Positions 1 to 9,374 of a stretch of 38,128 nt of DNA are shown here, piece after piece (positions within the stretch are counted from its first letter, which is position 1; each line of letters begins with the position of its first letter). This stretch comes from Treponema sp. (GTDB taxonomy: Bacteria > Spirochaetota > Spirochaetia > Treponematales > Treponemataceae). Below the pieces are notes generated by a model. That model saw only the letters and a program-made list of their open reading frames with translations, was not told where the DNA came from and made no database searches. The translations under genes and the position numbers were made by a program. The DNA lies in contig JAGADS010000009.1 in assembly GCA_017613485.1 (NCBI GenBank), positions 1-38,128 on the forward strand, read 5' to 3'.

Positions 1-1820
1 AAAATGGTGGTCATCTTGCAAGCAATCTGGGTATTGTTGAACTGACAATTGCACTCCACAGGGTTTTTAACAGCCCAAAAGACGCCATTATCTGGGATGT
101 AAGCCATCAGTCATATCCGCACAAACTCCTTACAGGAAGATATGATTCTTTTTCAACCCTAAGACAGAAAGACGGCATTTCAGGCTTTACACGCATCTCA
201 GAAAGTCCCCATGATTTTTTTGACGCAGGTCATGCATCCTCCTCTATTTCTTCTGCACTTGGACTATTGGCGGCATGGAGGCTACAGGGCAGGAATGACA
301 AGGTTGTTGCCGTAATAGGTGATGGGGCGTTAACAGGAGGAATGGCATTTGAGGCTCTGAGTCATGCAGGCCAGCTTTCAAAAAACCTTATAGTCGTGCT
401 TAACGACAACCAGATGTCTATAAGCCCCAATACAGGTGCAATATCCAGATATCTTTCACAACTCTCTATGTCCCGTCCATACCAGGAACTCAGACATAAA
501 ATTGACAGGGCAGTGGATCTTATTCCGAATTCAAAAAATCATCTGGGTAAATTCATATACAGATTCAAGAGAGGTTTAAAAGGACTCCTCTTGACAAACA
601 ATCTTTTTGTTGATCTGGGATTTGAGTATGTAGGTCCCCTTGACGGTCATAATATCAGACAGATGGAAACAATGTTCAAAAAGGTTTCAAAGATTCCGCG
701 TCCTGTCGTAGTTCATGTGGTTACCAGAAAAGGCAGGGGATACAGCCCGGCAGAGAATGATCCAGCAACATTTCATGGGATAGGCCCGTTTAATACAAGT
801 GACGGCGTTGTCGAAAAATTTGATACCCTCAGCTTTACCGAGTCATTCAGTTCAAAAATGCTCGAGCTTGGGAAAAAGGATGAGAGGATAGCTGCTGTTA
901 CTGCTGCCATGGCAAAGGGAACTGGTCTTGATGCTTTTTCCAGGCGATATAAGGAACGTTTTTTTGACGTGGGCATAGCCGAGGAACATGCGGTGACTTT
1001 TGCAGCGGCTCTTGCGGCAGGAGGCATGATACCGGTTGTTGCCATCTACTCAACTTTCATGCAGCGTTCAGCTGATCAGGTTATTGAGGATGTGGCCCTT
1101 CAGAACAGGCATGTCATCTTTGCACTTGACAGGGCAGGAGCAGTTCCTGATGACGGTGAAACACATCAGGGAATATTTGACATTGCGCTTTTCAGGCCTG
1201 TCCCGAACCTTACGATTCTTTCACCGGTATCACAGAATGATCTTAATATCTGCATGGACTGGGCGGTCTTTAATGCAAAAGGACCTGTAATGCTGCGCTG
1301 GCCTAAGCTTTCATGTCCTTCCGAAATTCCGGCTTTTTCAAATAAAATTGAACCAGGGCGTGGCATTCTTGTAAAAAATGATGAATTTGCTCCTGCTGTA
1401 AGCACTGCATTTATGGATAATCCTGTTGAGAAAAAACAGTCTCCTTTCTCCGTCCTTCTTGTCTGTACCGGAGGAATATACAGCGAGACTCTTACTTCAG
1501 CACGTTCCCTGCTTTTAAGCGGAATATCAGCCGATATTTACACCTTGAGGTTTATAAAACCCTTTGATGAAAAATATTTTCTTGATATTGCAAAGGATTA
1601 TGATTTTATCCTGATTATTGAAGACGGAGTTTTAGAGGGAGGCATTGGAGAACATATTTCACGTGTTTTGCTTTTAAATGGCAAAAAAAATGTAGATGTG
1701 ATTGCTTTTCCAGATAAATTCTGCCATAATGGAAACAGGGAACAGATTCTTGAATGTGGGGGACTTTCACCACAATCCATTGCAGAAAGGGTAATTCAGT
1801 ATGAGAAAAAGGGAACTTAA
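1..1820 (+). CDS. dxs: 1-deoxy-D-xylulose-5-phosphate synthase, 5' end cut by window
   Basis: Thiamine-diphosphate enzyme joining pyruvate and glyceraldehyde 3-phosphate in the first step of the MEP isoprenoid pathway; its product also feeds thiamine and pyridoxal synthesis. The reading frame is open from base 3, well upstream of the first in-window ATG at 267, and begins with the family's GGH segment containing the early catalytic histidine. By comparison with E. coli Dxs about 45 N-terminal residues lie outside the window. Visible motifs are YPHKLLTGR, the ThDP motif GDGALTGG...N, the FFDVGIAEEH segment with the catalytic Glu, and the DRAG...DDGETHQG stretch. The last 20 bases overlap folP, so the two are probably translationally coupled. 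The promoter is not in the window. Identification is secure. Confidence 0.96.
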   Translation, partial: NGGHLASNLGIVELTIALHRVFNSPKDAIIWDVSHQSYPHKLLTGRYDSFSTLRQKDGISGFTRISESPHDFFDAGHASSSISSALGLLAAWRLQGRNDKVVAVIGDGALTGGMAFEALSHAGQLSKNLIVVLNDNQMSISPNTGAISRYLSQLSMSRPYQELRHKIDRAVDLIPNSKNHLGKFIYRFKRGLKGLLLTNNLFVDLGFEYVGPLDGHNIRQMETMFKKVSKIPRPVVVHVVTRKGRGYSPAENDPATFHGIGPFNTSDGVVEKFDTLSFTESFSSKMLELGKKDERIAAVTAAMAKGTGLDAFSRRYKERFFDVGIAEEHAVTFAAALAAGGMIPVVAIYSTFMQRSADQVIEDVALQNRHVIFALDRAGAVPDDGETHQGIFDIALFRPVPNLTILSPVSQNDLNICMDWAVFNAKGPVMLRWPKLSCPSEIPAFSNKIEPGRGILVKNDEFAPAVSTAFMDNPVEKKQSPFSVLLVCTGGIYSETLTSARSLLLSGISADIYTLRFIKPFDEKYFLDIAKDYDFILIIEDGVLEGGIGEHISRVLLLNGKKNVDVIAFPDKFCHNGNREQILECGGLSPQSIAERVIQYEKKGT

Positions 1821-2667
1821 GCTTGCTCAAAGAACCATAGAAACAGAAAGGCCTGCTTTTGTAATGGGAATTGTAAACTGCACTCCGGACAGTTTTTATC
1901 CTGAAAGCCGGGGAAATCAAGAACTTGCATTTAAGTTGATTGACGAAGGAGCAGACATTCTTGACCTTGGAGCAGAATCCACAAGACCAGGGGCTGCTTA
2001 CGTAGACGAAAAGGAAGAGATTGAAAGAATAGTGCCTGTCATTAGGGAAATAAGAAAACATTCAGATATACCAATCTCAATTGACACAAGAAAAAAGAAC
2101 GTGATGAAAGCCGCTTTCGAGGAAGGTGCGGATATACTGAACGATGTCTCAGCCCTTGAAGATGATCCGGAAATTGCATCTTATGCCGCGGAAAAAAGGA
2201 TTCCGGTAATACTCATGCACAAAAGGGGAAGTTCGGAAAACATGCAGGATTACACATATTATGAGGATATTTTCCAAGAGGTTAACTCCTATCTGCAGGG
2301 ACGTGTTGATTATGCCCTAATCTCCGGAATTCAGCAGGAAAAAATCATAATTGACCCGGGAATCGGATTTGCTAAGAATCTTGAGGGGAATATTGAGCTT
2401 ATAAAGAAATGCGGTTCACTCTGCAATGGTAAATATCCAGTGCTCATGGCGCTGTCAAGAAAAAGCTGCATCGGTCAGATTACAGGACGTGAGGTTGGCG
2501 AAAGACTTTATGGAACTCTTGCCGCAAATCTTTTTTCACTTTTGTATGGAGCATCAATTGTAAGGGTGCATGATGTTGCTCCCTGTGTCGATACTTTCAA
2601 TGTAATGAATGCCCTTGGTATTGAAAGCGGAATCCTTTGCAGTACAGAAAGAAAACAGGAGTTTTGA
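1801..2667 (+). CDS. folP: dihydropteroate synthase
   Basis: Cytoplasmic TIM-barrel enzyme condensing p-aminobenzoate with 6-hydroxymethyl-dihydropterin diphosphate in folate synthesis; the family is the sulfonamide target. The family signatures occur in order: MGIVNCTPDSF (pterin loop), LGAESTRPGA, SIDTRK, NDVSALEDD, LMHKRG, PGIGFAKN and LSRKS. At 288 aa it is a normal single-domain length. The ATG at 1801 lies inside the end of dxs and is preceded by GAAAGG. The stop TGA overlaps the cdaA ATG by one base (TGATG), indicating an operon. The SD for cdaA lies within the last codons of this gene. Confidence 0.95.
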   Translation: MRKRELKLAQRTIETERPAFVMGIVNCTPDSFYPESRGNQELAFKLIDEGADILDLGAESTRPGAAYVDEKEEIERIVPVIREIRKHSDIPISIDTRKKNVMKAAFEEGADILNDVSALEDDPEIASYAAEKRIPVILMHKRGSSENMQDYTYYEDIFQEVNSYLQGRVDYALISGIQQEKIIIDPGIGFAKNLEGNIELIKKCGSLCNGKYPVLMALSRKSCIGQITGREVGERLYGTLAANLFSLLYGASIVRVHDVAPCVDTFNVMNALGIESGILCSTERKQEF

Positions 2668-3488
2668 TGAACGGAATCGAAAGTCTTTTACGCATATATG
2701 ATTACATAAGACCTGTCCTTGACGTGGGAGTTCTTTTTTTTCTGCTTTACAAGGGCTATGAGCTGATTATCAGGACAAATTCTGCCCAGATTTTAAAGGC
2801 AGCTATTATTATTGCCGTTGCATACGCTGTCGTCGGTATTTTTGATCTTACCACAGTAAAATGGCTTCTTACTTTCGTTACACCGGCTCTTCTTGTGGGT
2901 TTTGTACTTGTTTTCCAGCCGGAAATCCGTAAAATACTCTTAAAGCTTGGACAGGTTGAATGGTTCAATTCCAGAAAAAAGACACTATATTCAAGCGATA
3001 CAATACAGAACGTGCTTCTTGCCGCTGACACCCTTTCAAAGCAAAAAAGAGGTATGCTCGTAGTTTTTTTACGCAAAACAAAACTTGAGAATATATCCGA
3101 CACGGGAGAAAAACTTGATGCAAAAATATCAGCAAGTCTCCTTGTAACTATTTTTGTTTTCGATACTCCGCTACACGACGGTGCATGCGTCATTCAGGAT
3201 GACAGGCTCGTTGCAGCAGGATGTTTTTTGCCGTTAAGCGAACAGTATGACATAAAAAAAACATACGGAACCCGACATCGTGCGGCTTTGGGAACAAGCG
3301 AGGTTTCGGACAGTGTAGTCCTTGTAGTCAGTGAGGAAACAGGTGCCATAAGCCTTGCCTATGATTCGGTCTTACATTATGACCTTTCCATGAGCCAGCT
3401 GACAAGTGATTTAACCAGACTACTTTCAGTAAAGACAGAAAAAGAAGAAGAGGGAGGTGCAGAAGATGAAAATCAGGCAGCTTCTTGA
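2667..3488 (+). CDS. cdaA: diadenylate cyclase CdaA (c-di-AMP synthase)
   Basis: Membrane diadenylate cyclase that makes c-di-AMP from two ATP. The start is set at the ATG at 2667, because AGGAG at 2657-2661 sits five bases upstream; an in-frame ATG at 2637 would lie inside folP without an SD. This gives 273 aa, the length of B. subtilis CdaA. Three hydrophobic helices lie roughly at residues 13-32, 40-60 and 65-85. They are followed by the DAC domain with DGA at 171-173 and RHR at 203-205, the two catalytic motifs of the family. The C-terminus is charged (Lys/Glu). cdaR, which encodes its extracytoplasmic regulator, overlaps the 3' end, as in many Firmicutes where glmM follows; here acpS follows instead. 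Confidence 0.95.
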   Translation: MNGIESLLRIYDYIRPVLDVGVLFFLLYKGYELIIRTNSAQILKAAIIIAVAYAVVGIFDLTTVKWLLTFVTPALLVGFVLVFQPEIRKILLKLGQVEWFNSRKKTLYSSDTIQNVLLAADTLSKQKRGMLVVFLRKTKLENISDTGEKLDAKISASLLVTIFVFDTPLHDGACVIQDDRLVAAGCFLPLSEQYDIKKTYGTRHRAALGTSEVSDSVVLVVSEETGAISLAYDSVLHYDLSMSQLTSDLTRLLSVKTEKEEEGGAEDENQAAS

Positions 3489-4518
3489 CAAACTTCTGAA
3501 TAACTGGCCGGCAAAGGTAATATGTCTTGCACTGGCATTGTTGCTTTATTTTTTCTATAACCTTTCTCTTCTTGACAAAAAAACATTTACTCTTTTGGTT
3601 TCAACTGTAGAAAACGGGCAGATGACGTGTGCAACTGATAAAAATGCAATAAAATCCGTAAAGGTCACTGTCCATGCCAAACAGGAGCAGCTGGCAGGTA
3701 TAAACGAAGACGACCTGAACGCCTATATTGACATAAGCTCACAGACAGAGGAAGGCACTTTTGATTTTCCTGTCCTGATTGAGACAAGCCCAAGACTTAA
3801 GCTGATGGATCCTCTTGAGATAACATCTGTTCCAGAGAATATCAAGACAACGGTTGAGGAAAAGAAATTCAAGTATCTGCCGGTTAAGACTTCGATAGTG
3901 GGAACTCCTTCACGTGGTTATGAAGTGTTGTCTGTCACGGTTTTACCGACTTATGCCAGGATAGACGGACCAAGAAGCATCGTTGACAGCCTGAGCCAGA
4001 TATATACTGGGGCCATTGACATAGATGGAATCTACCGAAGCACTGAATATGATGTTCCCTTGATAAATGAAAATCAATATCTGACATTAAAAGAGACTCA
4101 GAACGTTAAAGTGACGGTTGATCTTGTACAGTCGCAAACTTCAACTACTTTCTCTCAGGTTCAGGTTACATTCATAGGATTACCGGATACCCTCTATGTT
4201 GCAAACGGTCCATTTTCAGTCAGCCTTAACCTTACGGGGACAGTCCTTGCCTTTGAACGCCTGAGTGAAAGCCAGATTCTTGCCCTTGCCAACTGTTCTT
4301 CGGTGACAGAAGCGGGTGAATATGATATTCCGATTGATATAACGGTTCCTTCTGGAATACAGGTTGACGCACAGTCATTCCATTCAGTCCATCTGAAAAT
4401 TGAATCTTCCATGGAGGAAATTAACGAGGAAATTCCGGAAAATTCCTCAGCAGAGCTTATTGAACAGGAGCAGACTCTTCCTCCCGAGGAATTGCAGCCT
4501 GTAATTTCCAATCCTTAA
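3466..4518 (+). CDS. cdaR: YbbR-domain protein CdaR, regulator of CdaA
   Basis: Predicted membrane-anchored protein with YbbR repeats on the extracytoplasmic side; in characterised bacteria CdaR binds and modulates CdaA. The ATG at 3466 is chosen over an in-frame GTG at 3457, because AGGGAGG at 3451-3457 is correctly spaced only for the ATG. A short basic N-terminus precedes one membrane helix (about residues 17-34). The rest is a long beta-rich soluble region of about three YbbR-like repeats, with recurring segments of the form V...PxxVxVxG..., for example around GPRSIVDSL. The C-terminal 25 residues are acidic and Pro-rich. It overlaps cdaA by 23 bp, consistent with coupled production of the pair. 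The domain call is confident; the regulatory role is from homologues. Confidence 0.87.
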   Translation: MKIRQLLDKLLNNWPAKVICLALALLLYFFYNLSLLDKKTFTLLVSTVENGQMTCATDKNAIKSVKVTVHAKQEQLAGINEDDLNAYIDISSQTEEGTFDFPVLIETSPRLKLMDPLEITSVPENIKTTVEEKKFKYLPVKTSIVGTPSRGYEVLSVTVLPTYARIDGPRSIVDSLSQIYTGAIDIDGIYRSTEYDVPLINENQYLTLKETQNVKVTVDLVQSQTSTTFSQVQVTFIGLPDTLYVANGPFSVSLNLTGTVLAFERLSESQILALANCSSVTEAGEYDIPIDITVPSGIQVDAQSFHSVHLKIESSMEEINEEIPENSSAELIEQEQTLPPEELQPVISNP

Positions 4519-4528
4519 GGTTTAAGAG

Positions 4529-4912
4529 ATGATTTTTGGCATAGGTTGTGATATAGTTTGTATATCAAGATTGCAGAAATGGATAAAAAATCCCGATATT
4601 ATCAAGAGGTATTTTCATCCAAAAGAGATTGCATCTGAATCCATGTCAGAACAGAGACTTTGTGAGTATTATGCTGTTCGTTTTGCAGCAAAGGAAGCAT
4701 TCTCCAAGGCATTGGGAACTGGATTAAGGGGCTTTGAGCTCAGTGACATCCATGTGGAAAAAAATATAAACGGCAAACCGGATCTGTTTTTGGAAAACAA
4801 GGCCAGATCAGTTACAGACGGGCTTTGCGGAAAAAACAGTAAGATTCATCTGTCGTTGAGTCATGAAAAAGAATACGCTCTTGCGTATGTTGTTATAGAA
4901 AAAGAGGTGTAA
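4529..4912 (+). CDS. acpS: holo-[acyl-carrier-protein] synthase
   Basis: Transfers 4'-phosphopantetheine from CoA to a serine of acyl carrier protein, activating fatty-acid synthesis. At 127 aa it is a typical AcpS-type trimeric enzyme. The two metal-binding signatures are visible: GIGCDIVCISRL at the N-terminus (Asp 8) and RFAAKEAFSKALGTG in the middle (Glu of KEAF), followed by the HLSLSHEKEYALAYVV strand near the C-terminus. It starts ten bases after cdaR and ends three bases before the next gene, so it belongs to the same transcript. Confidence 0.93.
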   Translation: MIFGIGCDIVCISRLQKWIKNPDIIKRYFHPKEIASESMSEQRLCEYYAVRFAAKEAFSKALGTGLRGFELSDIHVEKNINGKPDLFLENKARSVTDGLCGKNSKIHLSLSHEKEYALAYVVIEKEV

Positions 4913-4915
4913 GCA

Positions 4916-5809
4916 ATGGTTACAACAAAAGTCACAGAATCAGAGAAAAAAGGTCCGGTAACTTATTGGGCAAAGGAAAAAGTTCTATGCAAAGTCTGCA
5001 ATAAAGAATTTACCCAAGAGGTCATGCACAAGGGTGGAGGCCGCATGATAGCAGGTCCGCTTACGGATGAACTCCATCGTGTATTTGAGCCCTCAAAGAA
5101 ATTCGGACGCGTTTTCCCTCCGATTTATGAGGTAGGATGCTGTCCGCACTGTCATACGGCACTTTACTGGAAGGATTTTGTTGACATAAAGGATGAGGCA
5201 ACCCTCAGCCGTCTTTACGAGGACGAGGATAAGCGTGTTGCAACTGTAGAAAACCTTTTCCCGTATTACAACCTCACGGACAACAGAAGCCTTTACGATG
5301 GCGCCGCCATGTACTATATGGCATTGCTCTGCTATGAGAAAGTTGACATCGGATATGCTCCGACGTTCAAAAGGGGACAGATCTGTCTCCGTCTTGCATG
5401 GATGTGCAAGGATCTTGACCTTTTGTGCCCCGGACATAATTTTGAGTATGTCGCTCAGGTGTTCTACCGCAAGGCACTGTTTTTCTATCAGCAGACACTC
5501 ATAAATGAAACCGGACGCATTGAGTCAATTGAGCCTGTTTCAAATTTCGGTCCTGATATTGACAAAAACTACGGATATGACGGAGTAATCTACATAACCG
5601 GTCTTCTTGAATACAAATATGGTCAGAAAAAAGACCTTGAATTACGCCTAAAACGCCTGGATGAGCATAAAAAGGCTATTGCACGTATTTTCGGCCTTGG
5701 TAAATCAAGCAAGGAAAAACCGGGACCTCTGCTGGAGCTTGCAAAGAACCTTTATGACAAGCTTGGCAAGGAGCTTTCCTCAAACAATATCTTGAATCAG
5801 GATGACTAA
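4916..5809 (+). CDS. DUF2225 zinc-ribbon / helical-repeat protein of unknown function
   Basis: A 297-aa soluble protein with no signal peptide. Two cysteine pairs, CKVC at 25-28 and CPHC at 76-79 (with an extra Cys at 75), suggest a treble-clef or zinc-ribbon unit interrupted by a loop containing KFGRVFPPIYEVG. The remaining 200 residues look alpha-helical and TPR-like (repeated patterns such as YYMALLCYEK and QVFYRKALFFYQQ). This combination matches the DUF2225 family, which is common in spirochaetes and Firmicutes; its function is not known to me. GAGGTG precedes the ATG. It is packed between acpS and truA and overlaps truA by 8 bp, so it is co-expressed with translation and lipid-activation genes. 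No function is inferred beyond possible metal binding and protein contacts. Confidence 0.75.
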   Translation: MVTTKVTESEKKGPVTYWAKEKVLCKVCNKEFTQEVMHKGGGRMIAGPLTDELHRVFEPSKKFGRVFPPIYEVGCCPHCHTALYWKDFVDIKDEATLSRLYEDEDKRVATVENLFPYYNLTDNRSLYDGAAMYYMALLCYEKVDIGYAPTFKRGQICLRLAWMCKDLDLLCPGHNFEYVAQVFYRKALFFYQQTLINETGRIESIEPVSNFGPDIDKNYGYDGVIYITGLLEYKYGQKKDLELRLKRLDEHKKAIARIFGLGKSSKEKPGPLLELAKNLYDKLGKELSSNNILNQDD

Positions 5810-6575
5810 CATTCTACTTACCCTGTCGTATGACGGAACAGATTTTTGCGGCTGGCAGCGGCAGGACAAGGCAGCACAGGGAGAACCAGTAAGAACCGTT
5901 CAGGGCGAGATTGAGCTTGCTCTTGAAAAAATGTTCCGGCAGAAAATCAAGCTGTACGGCTCAGGACGGACAGACAGCGGTGTTCATGCACACGGTCAGG
6001 CTGCAAACTTTATGTCTCCTTCAGATAATATTCCTGTTGAAAACTATATACGGGCCATCAACGGTCTTCTTCCACATGATATACGGGTAATGAGGGCAGA
6101 CATAAAGGATGAGTCGTTTAACTCCCGTTTTGATGCCACCTCACGGACATACCGCTATTTCATGCACACAAGCCTGCCTGAAGCACGTGACATGCGTTAT
6201 GTTTGGAAACTAAGGCATCATCCGAATCTTGACACGCTGAACGAAATGTGCTCCATCCTTAAAGGTGAGATTGACTTTTCCACTTTTACAGCAGCAGGGG
6301 ACCAGAGCCTTTCGACTTTCCGATATATTGAGAAAGCCTCCTTTGAGTATCAGGGTGATATTCTTGTCTTTGAGATTGAGGCAAACGCATTCTTATGGAA
6401 AATGGTGCGTTCAATTACAGGTACGCTTATTACACTTGAACGTGAAGGTAAGAAGGCATGTGATTTCAAGGCGATACTTGAAAGCCGTGACCGTTCAAAA
6501 GCAGTGTTTACGGCACCTCCGACAGGCCTTTTTTTGTGGGAGGTGAAATTCGACGGCATAAGGCGGCATGTGTAA
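5802..6575 (+). CDS. truA: tRNA pseudouridine(38-40) synthase TruA
   Basis: Modifies U38-U40 in the anticodon arm of many tRNAs. Family motifs are clear: LSYDGTDFCGWQRQ at the N-terminus, GRTDSGVHAHGQAANF with the catalytic Asp, the FNSRFDATSRTYRYF segment, and FLWKMVRSITGTL near the C-terminus. 257 aa is a normal length. The ATG at 5802 overlaps the end of the DUF2225 gene by 8 bp. It is the last gene of the run starting at dxs; the convergent priA begins 10 bp further on and I see no obvious hairpin terminator between the two stops. Confidence 0.95.
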   Translation: MTNILLTLSYDGTDFCGWQRQDKAAQGEPVRTVQGEIELALEKMFRQKIKLYGSGRTDSGVHAHGQAANFMSPSDNIPVENYIRAINGLLPHDIRVMRADIKDESFNSRFDATSRTYRYFMHTSLPEARDMRYVWKLRHHPNLDTLNEMCSILKGEIDFSTFTAAGDQSLSTFRYIEKASFEYQGDILVFEIEANAFLWKMVRSITGTLITLEREGKKACDFKAILESRDRSKAVFTAPPTGLFLWEVKFDGIRRHV

Positions 6576-6585
6576 TAATGTCAAG

Positions 6586-8586
6586 CTAAAGAAGTGAGAC
6601 CGGATCAACATCAACCTCGATATACACATGATTCGGAGCACTATAGTCTTTTACAAGATGCGAAGCCATTTTTTGAAGCGGACCTATTTTATTTCCCCTT
6701 AGGAGAATCTGTTGACGGTAGTTTCCTGCGACCATAGCTATCGGACACTCGCATGGTCCCAATATGGAGCATCCGTCCTCCATGCATGAATTCAAGATAG
6801 AAAACGCACTCCCGGCAGCCTGTTCAGCGGCATCCTGCCTTGATGAGCGGAAAATAAGCCTCAAAAGCCTTGAAAACGGCGGAAATCCAAGAATTCTCCG
6901 CTGCTCAAGCTCTTGACTGTAAAAGTCATCGATGTTACCCGTCACGGCAAGTGCTATCGGAGGCATGTCAGGACTGTAGCTTTGCACCAATACCTTACCG
7001 TCCGGGAAATATCTTCCGGCGCGCCCCGCAACCTGCGTAATCATGGAAAAAGTCCTTTCCGCGGCCCTAAAATCCGGCATGTGAAGAGCGGTATCAGCCA
7101 GAACAACTCCGACAAGCTGAAGTGACGGGAAATTCAAGCCCTTTGCAACCATCTGGGTTCCAAGAAGAATATCATATTTACCATCCCTGAAATCAGACAG
7201 TTTCTGCTGAAGTTCCCCCTTGTGACTGACAGAATCTGTATCCACGCGGACAAGACGTGCATGGGGAAATTTCGCCTTGACTTCTGACTCAATGTATTCT
7301 GTACCGAATCCCCTGTACCCCACATCCAGGGATCCGCACTTGGGACATTGTGTAGGTGGCTGTATGCTGTACCCGCAATAATGGCATCTTAAGCGGTTTT
7401 CCGACTTGTGGTAAGTCATGGATACAGAGCAGTTCTTGCATTTCATCTCAAAACCGCATGATCCGCAATGGAAAAAATGAGTGAATCCCCTTCGGTTAAG
7501 GAAAAGGATTACCTGTCTTTTTTCTGCAAGTGTCCTGTTAATCTCCTCTATAAGCTCATTGCTAAGGCAGCTTCCTGATTTCTTTAGGCTCAGGTTAATG
7601 CTCCTTATATCCGGCATTTTCCCGCCTGCAAGCCTTTCTCCCAGGGTATGCTTTTTTATGCTTCCGTCCTCCATTGCCTGAAACGCTTCAACAGAGGGGG
7701 TGGCAGAGCCCATTACAAGTGGAATCCTGAGTCTTGAGCATCTGTACATGGCAACCTGTCTTGCATGATATCTAGGGCTGTTTCCTGCCTTGTACGAGCC
7801 GTCATGCTCTTCATCAATTATAATCATTCCAAGTTCAGGTATCGGTGCAAAAACCGCACTTCTGGCACCAACGACAATACGGGCTTTTTTCTCAAGTATG
7901 CGCTTCCATTCTCCAAGACGCTGGCTTGGTGTAAGCTGGGAATGTAAAACCGCCGCCGTATCCCCGAAACGCTGGACAACCGCCTGCACGACCTGGGGGG
8001 TCAGCCCAATCTCAGGAACAAGATATATTACACCTTTTCCCTGTGCCAAAACCGCCTCAGCGCACCTTAAAAATACCTCTGTCTTTCCGCTTCCTGTCTT
8101 TCCATAAAGATAATGAAAATGGTTTTCGTTGTCCTCCAGAATGCCTTTTACTGCGTTTTCCTGCTCTACGCTCAAGTTGCATTTCTTAAAGCTTGTCTCA
8201 TCCTCTGAAAAAGAGAAGCTTGAAGAGTCGGTTTCACGGCGTCCCGAGGGAATCATCGAGAACAATGACTCCCCGATTGAAGATATATAATATGAGCTTA
8301 TCCAGCGGGCCATTTCATAAAGCTCATGGGTCACAATCGGTTTCTTGTCTATATACCTTACTGCCGGACGAATTTTATCCTCTGTAACCGCACAAGTTTT
8401 AGGTAACTCATCGTATACGGCACAGATAATCCCAGTCAGTTTACGATTTCCGAATCTTACTTCAACCCTCAGTCCGAAAAGAGAATCTGATGACGGTATT
8501 TCCTCATTTTCTTTTAGGGGAACCTCCCGATAGGTAAAGGCCTGGTTCAGGGGAACATTCAGCACGACATCGATATAGCGGCTCAA
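6586..8586 (-). CDS. priA: primosomal protein N' (replication restart helicase PriA)
   Basis: Superfamily 2 3'-5' DNA helicase that recognises abandoned forks and reloads the replisome. The 666-aa product shows the N-terminal DNA-binding part, Walker A GKTGSGKT at about 162-169, the DEEH box near residue 256, and GSATPSVE. It also has the zinc-binding insertion with eight cysteines (CGSCGFEMKCKNC then CHYCGYSI...CPKCG), then LGTQMVAKGLNFP and the QVAGRAGR motif VI. All expected elements are present. The ATG follows 11 bases after the stop of the uracil-DNA glycosylase gene, with TAGAGGAG as SD, so the two are one DNA-repair/restart operon. Confidence 0.95.
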   Translation of the reverse strand: MSRYIDVVLNVPLNQAFTYREVPLKENEEIPSSDSLFGLRVEVRFGNRKLTGIICAVYDELPKTCAVTEDKIRPAVRYIDKKPIVTHELYEMARWISSYYISSIGESLFSMIPSGRRETDSSSFSFSEDETSFKKCNLSVEQENAVKGILEDNENHFHYLYGKTGSGKTEVFLRCAEAVLAQGKGVIYLVPEIGLTPQVVQAVVQRFGDTAAVLHSQLTPSQRLGEWKRILEKKARIVVGARSAVFAPIPELGMIIIDEEHDGSYKAGNSPRYHARQVAMYRCSRLRIPLVMGSATPSVEAFQAMEDGSIKKHTLGERLAGGKMPDIRSINLSLKKSGSCLSNELIEEINRTLAEKRQVILFLNRRGFTHFFHCGSCGFEMKCKNCSVSMTYHKSENRLRCHYCGYSIQPPTQCPKCGSLDVGYRGFGTEYIESEVKAKFPHARLVRVDTDSVSHKGELQQKLSDFRDGKYDILLGTQMVAKGLNFPSLQLVGVVLADTALHMPDFRAAERTFSMITQVAGRAGRYFPDGKVLVQSYSPDMPPIALAVTGNIDDFYSQELEQRRILGFPPFSRLLRLIFRSSRQDAAEQAAGSAFSILNSCMEDGCSILGPCECPIAMVAGNYRQQILLRGNKIGPLQKMASHLVKDYSAPNHVYIEVDVDPVSLL

Positions 8587-8597
8587 ATCAATCTCCT

Positions 8598-9341
8598 CTA
8601 TGCCTCATAGTCAGGTTGAATTTTCAGCAGCAGTTCACGGAATGCCTTGAGGTCCTGCCATGCCGGGGCTTTAAGGCTTACATCATGAAGAAGGGCAGAG
8701 GGATGATAGGTTGCCATAAGCGGTATGCCGTTGTAGTCTTGCAATTTTCCCCTCAGCGCGTTGATTCCCTGACCGGTTTTCATAAGGTTTTGAACGGCGG
8801 TCCTTCCCATTGCGAGGATTGCACGTGGTTTAAGGATATGGATCTGTGCGGCAAGGTATCCAGAGCATGCATCGGCTTCCTGCTGTTCCGGAACACGGTT
8901 GTTAGGAGGCCTGCATTTTACAATGTTTGCTATGAAGCAGTTCTTGTTTCTGTCAAGTTTTATGGCGGCAAGCATTTTGTCAAGAAGCTGTCCGGCTTTT
9001 CCTACAAAAGGACGGCCTGTCTTATCCTCTTCTTCCCCGGGACCTTCTCCGATTACCATGACCAGTGGATTTGAGACTCCTTCTCCCGGAACTGTATTGT
9101 TTCTGGTTTTAGAAAGGATGCAATTCTGGCAGGCAGAGATTTTACTGGCAATGGATTCCAGTGTGGCACCCTTGGACTTGTTCTGGACAGGAGCTTCATC
9201 TGACGAGACGGCTTCAGCAGACTTCGGGTCATCTGTAAATTCTGGAATGCTTCCACAAAATTCCCTTGAATCGTATCCCAGAATCTGTGCCGATGCAGTC
9301 TTGAGCAGATTGTAAACGTCAAGCTTTTCTGATGCCGTCAT
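8598..9341 (-). CDS. uracil-DNA glycosylase, family 4 (4Fe-4S)
   Basis: Removes uracil from DNA to start base-excision repair. The four cysteines that hold the iron-sulfur cluster in family 4 enzymes are at about residues 71, 74, 143 and 159 (CQNC, KCRPP, ACSGY). Motif 1 is GEGPGEEED (98-106) and the later active-site motif is HPSALL. The first 60 residues are a poorly conserved extension that bacteriophage- and spirochaete-type members often have. GGGAGGA precedes the ATG at 9341. It heads the operon with priA and has a near-consensus sigma-70-type promoter just upstream. Confidence 0.92.
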   Translation of the reverse strand: MTASEKLDVYNLLKTASAQILGYDSREFCGSIPEFTDDPKSAEAVSSDEAPVQNKSKGATLESIASKISACQNCILSKTRNNTVPGEGVSNPLVMVIGEGPGEEEDKTGRPFVGKAGQLLDKMLAAIKLDRNKNCFIANIVKCRPPNNRVPEQQEADACSGYLAAQIHILKPRAILAMGRTAVQNLMKTGQGINALRGKLQDYNGIPLMATYHPSALLHDVSLKAPAWQDLKAFRELLLKIQPDYEA

Positions 9342-9374
9342 TAATTCCTCCCTGTCTCTTATTAAACATACCCC

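Noticed and set aside
1615..2061. 148-codon minus-strand frame across dxs/folP
   Set aside because: It is antisense to two well-identified enzymes, with no start signals or recognisable sequence.
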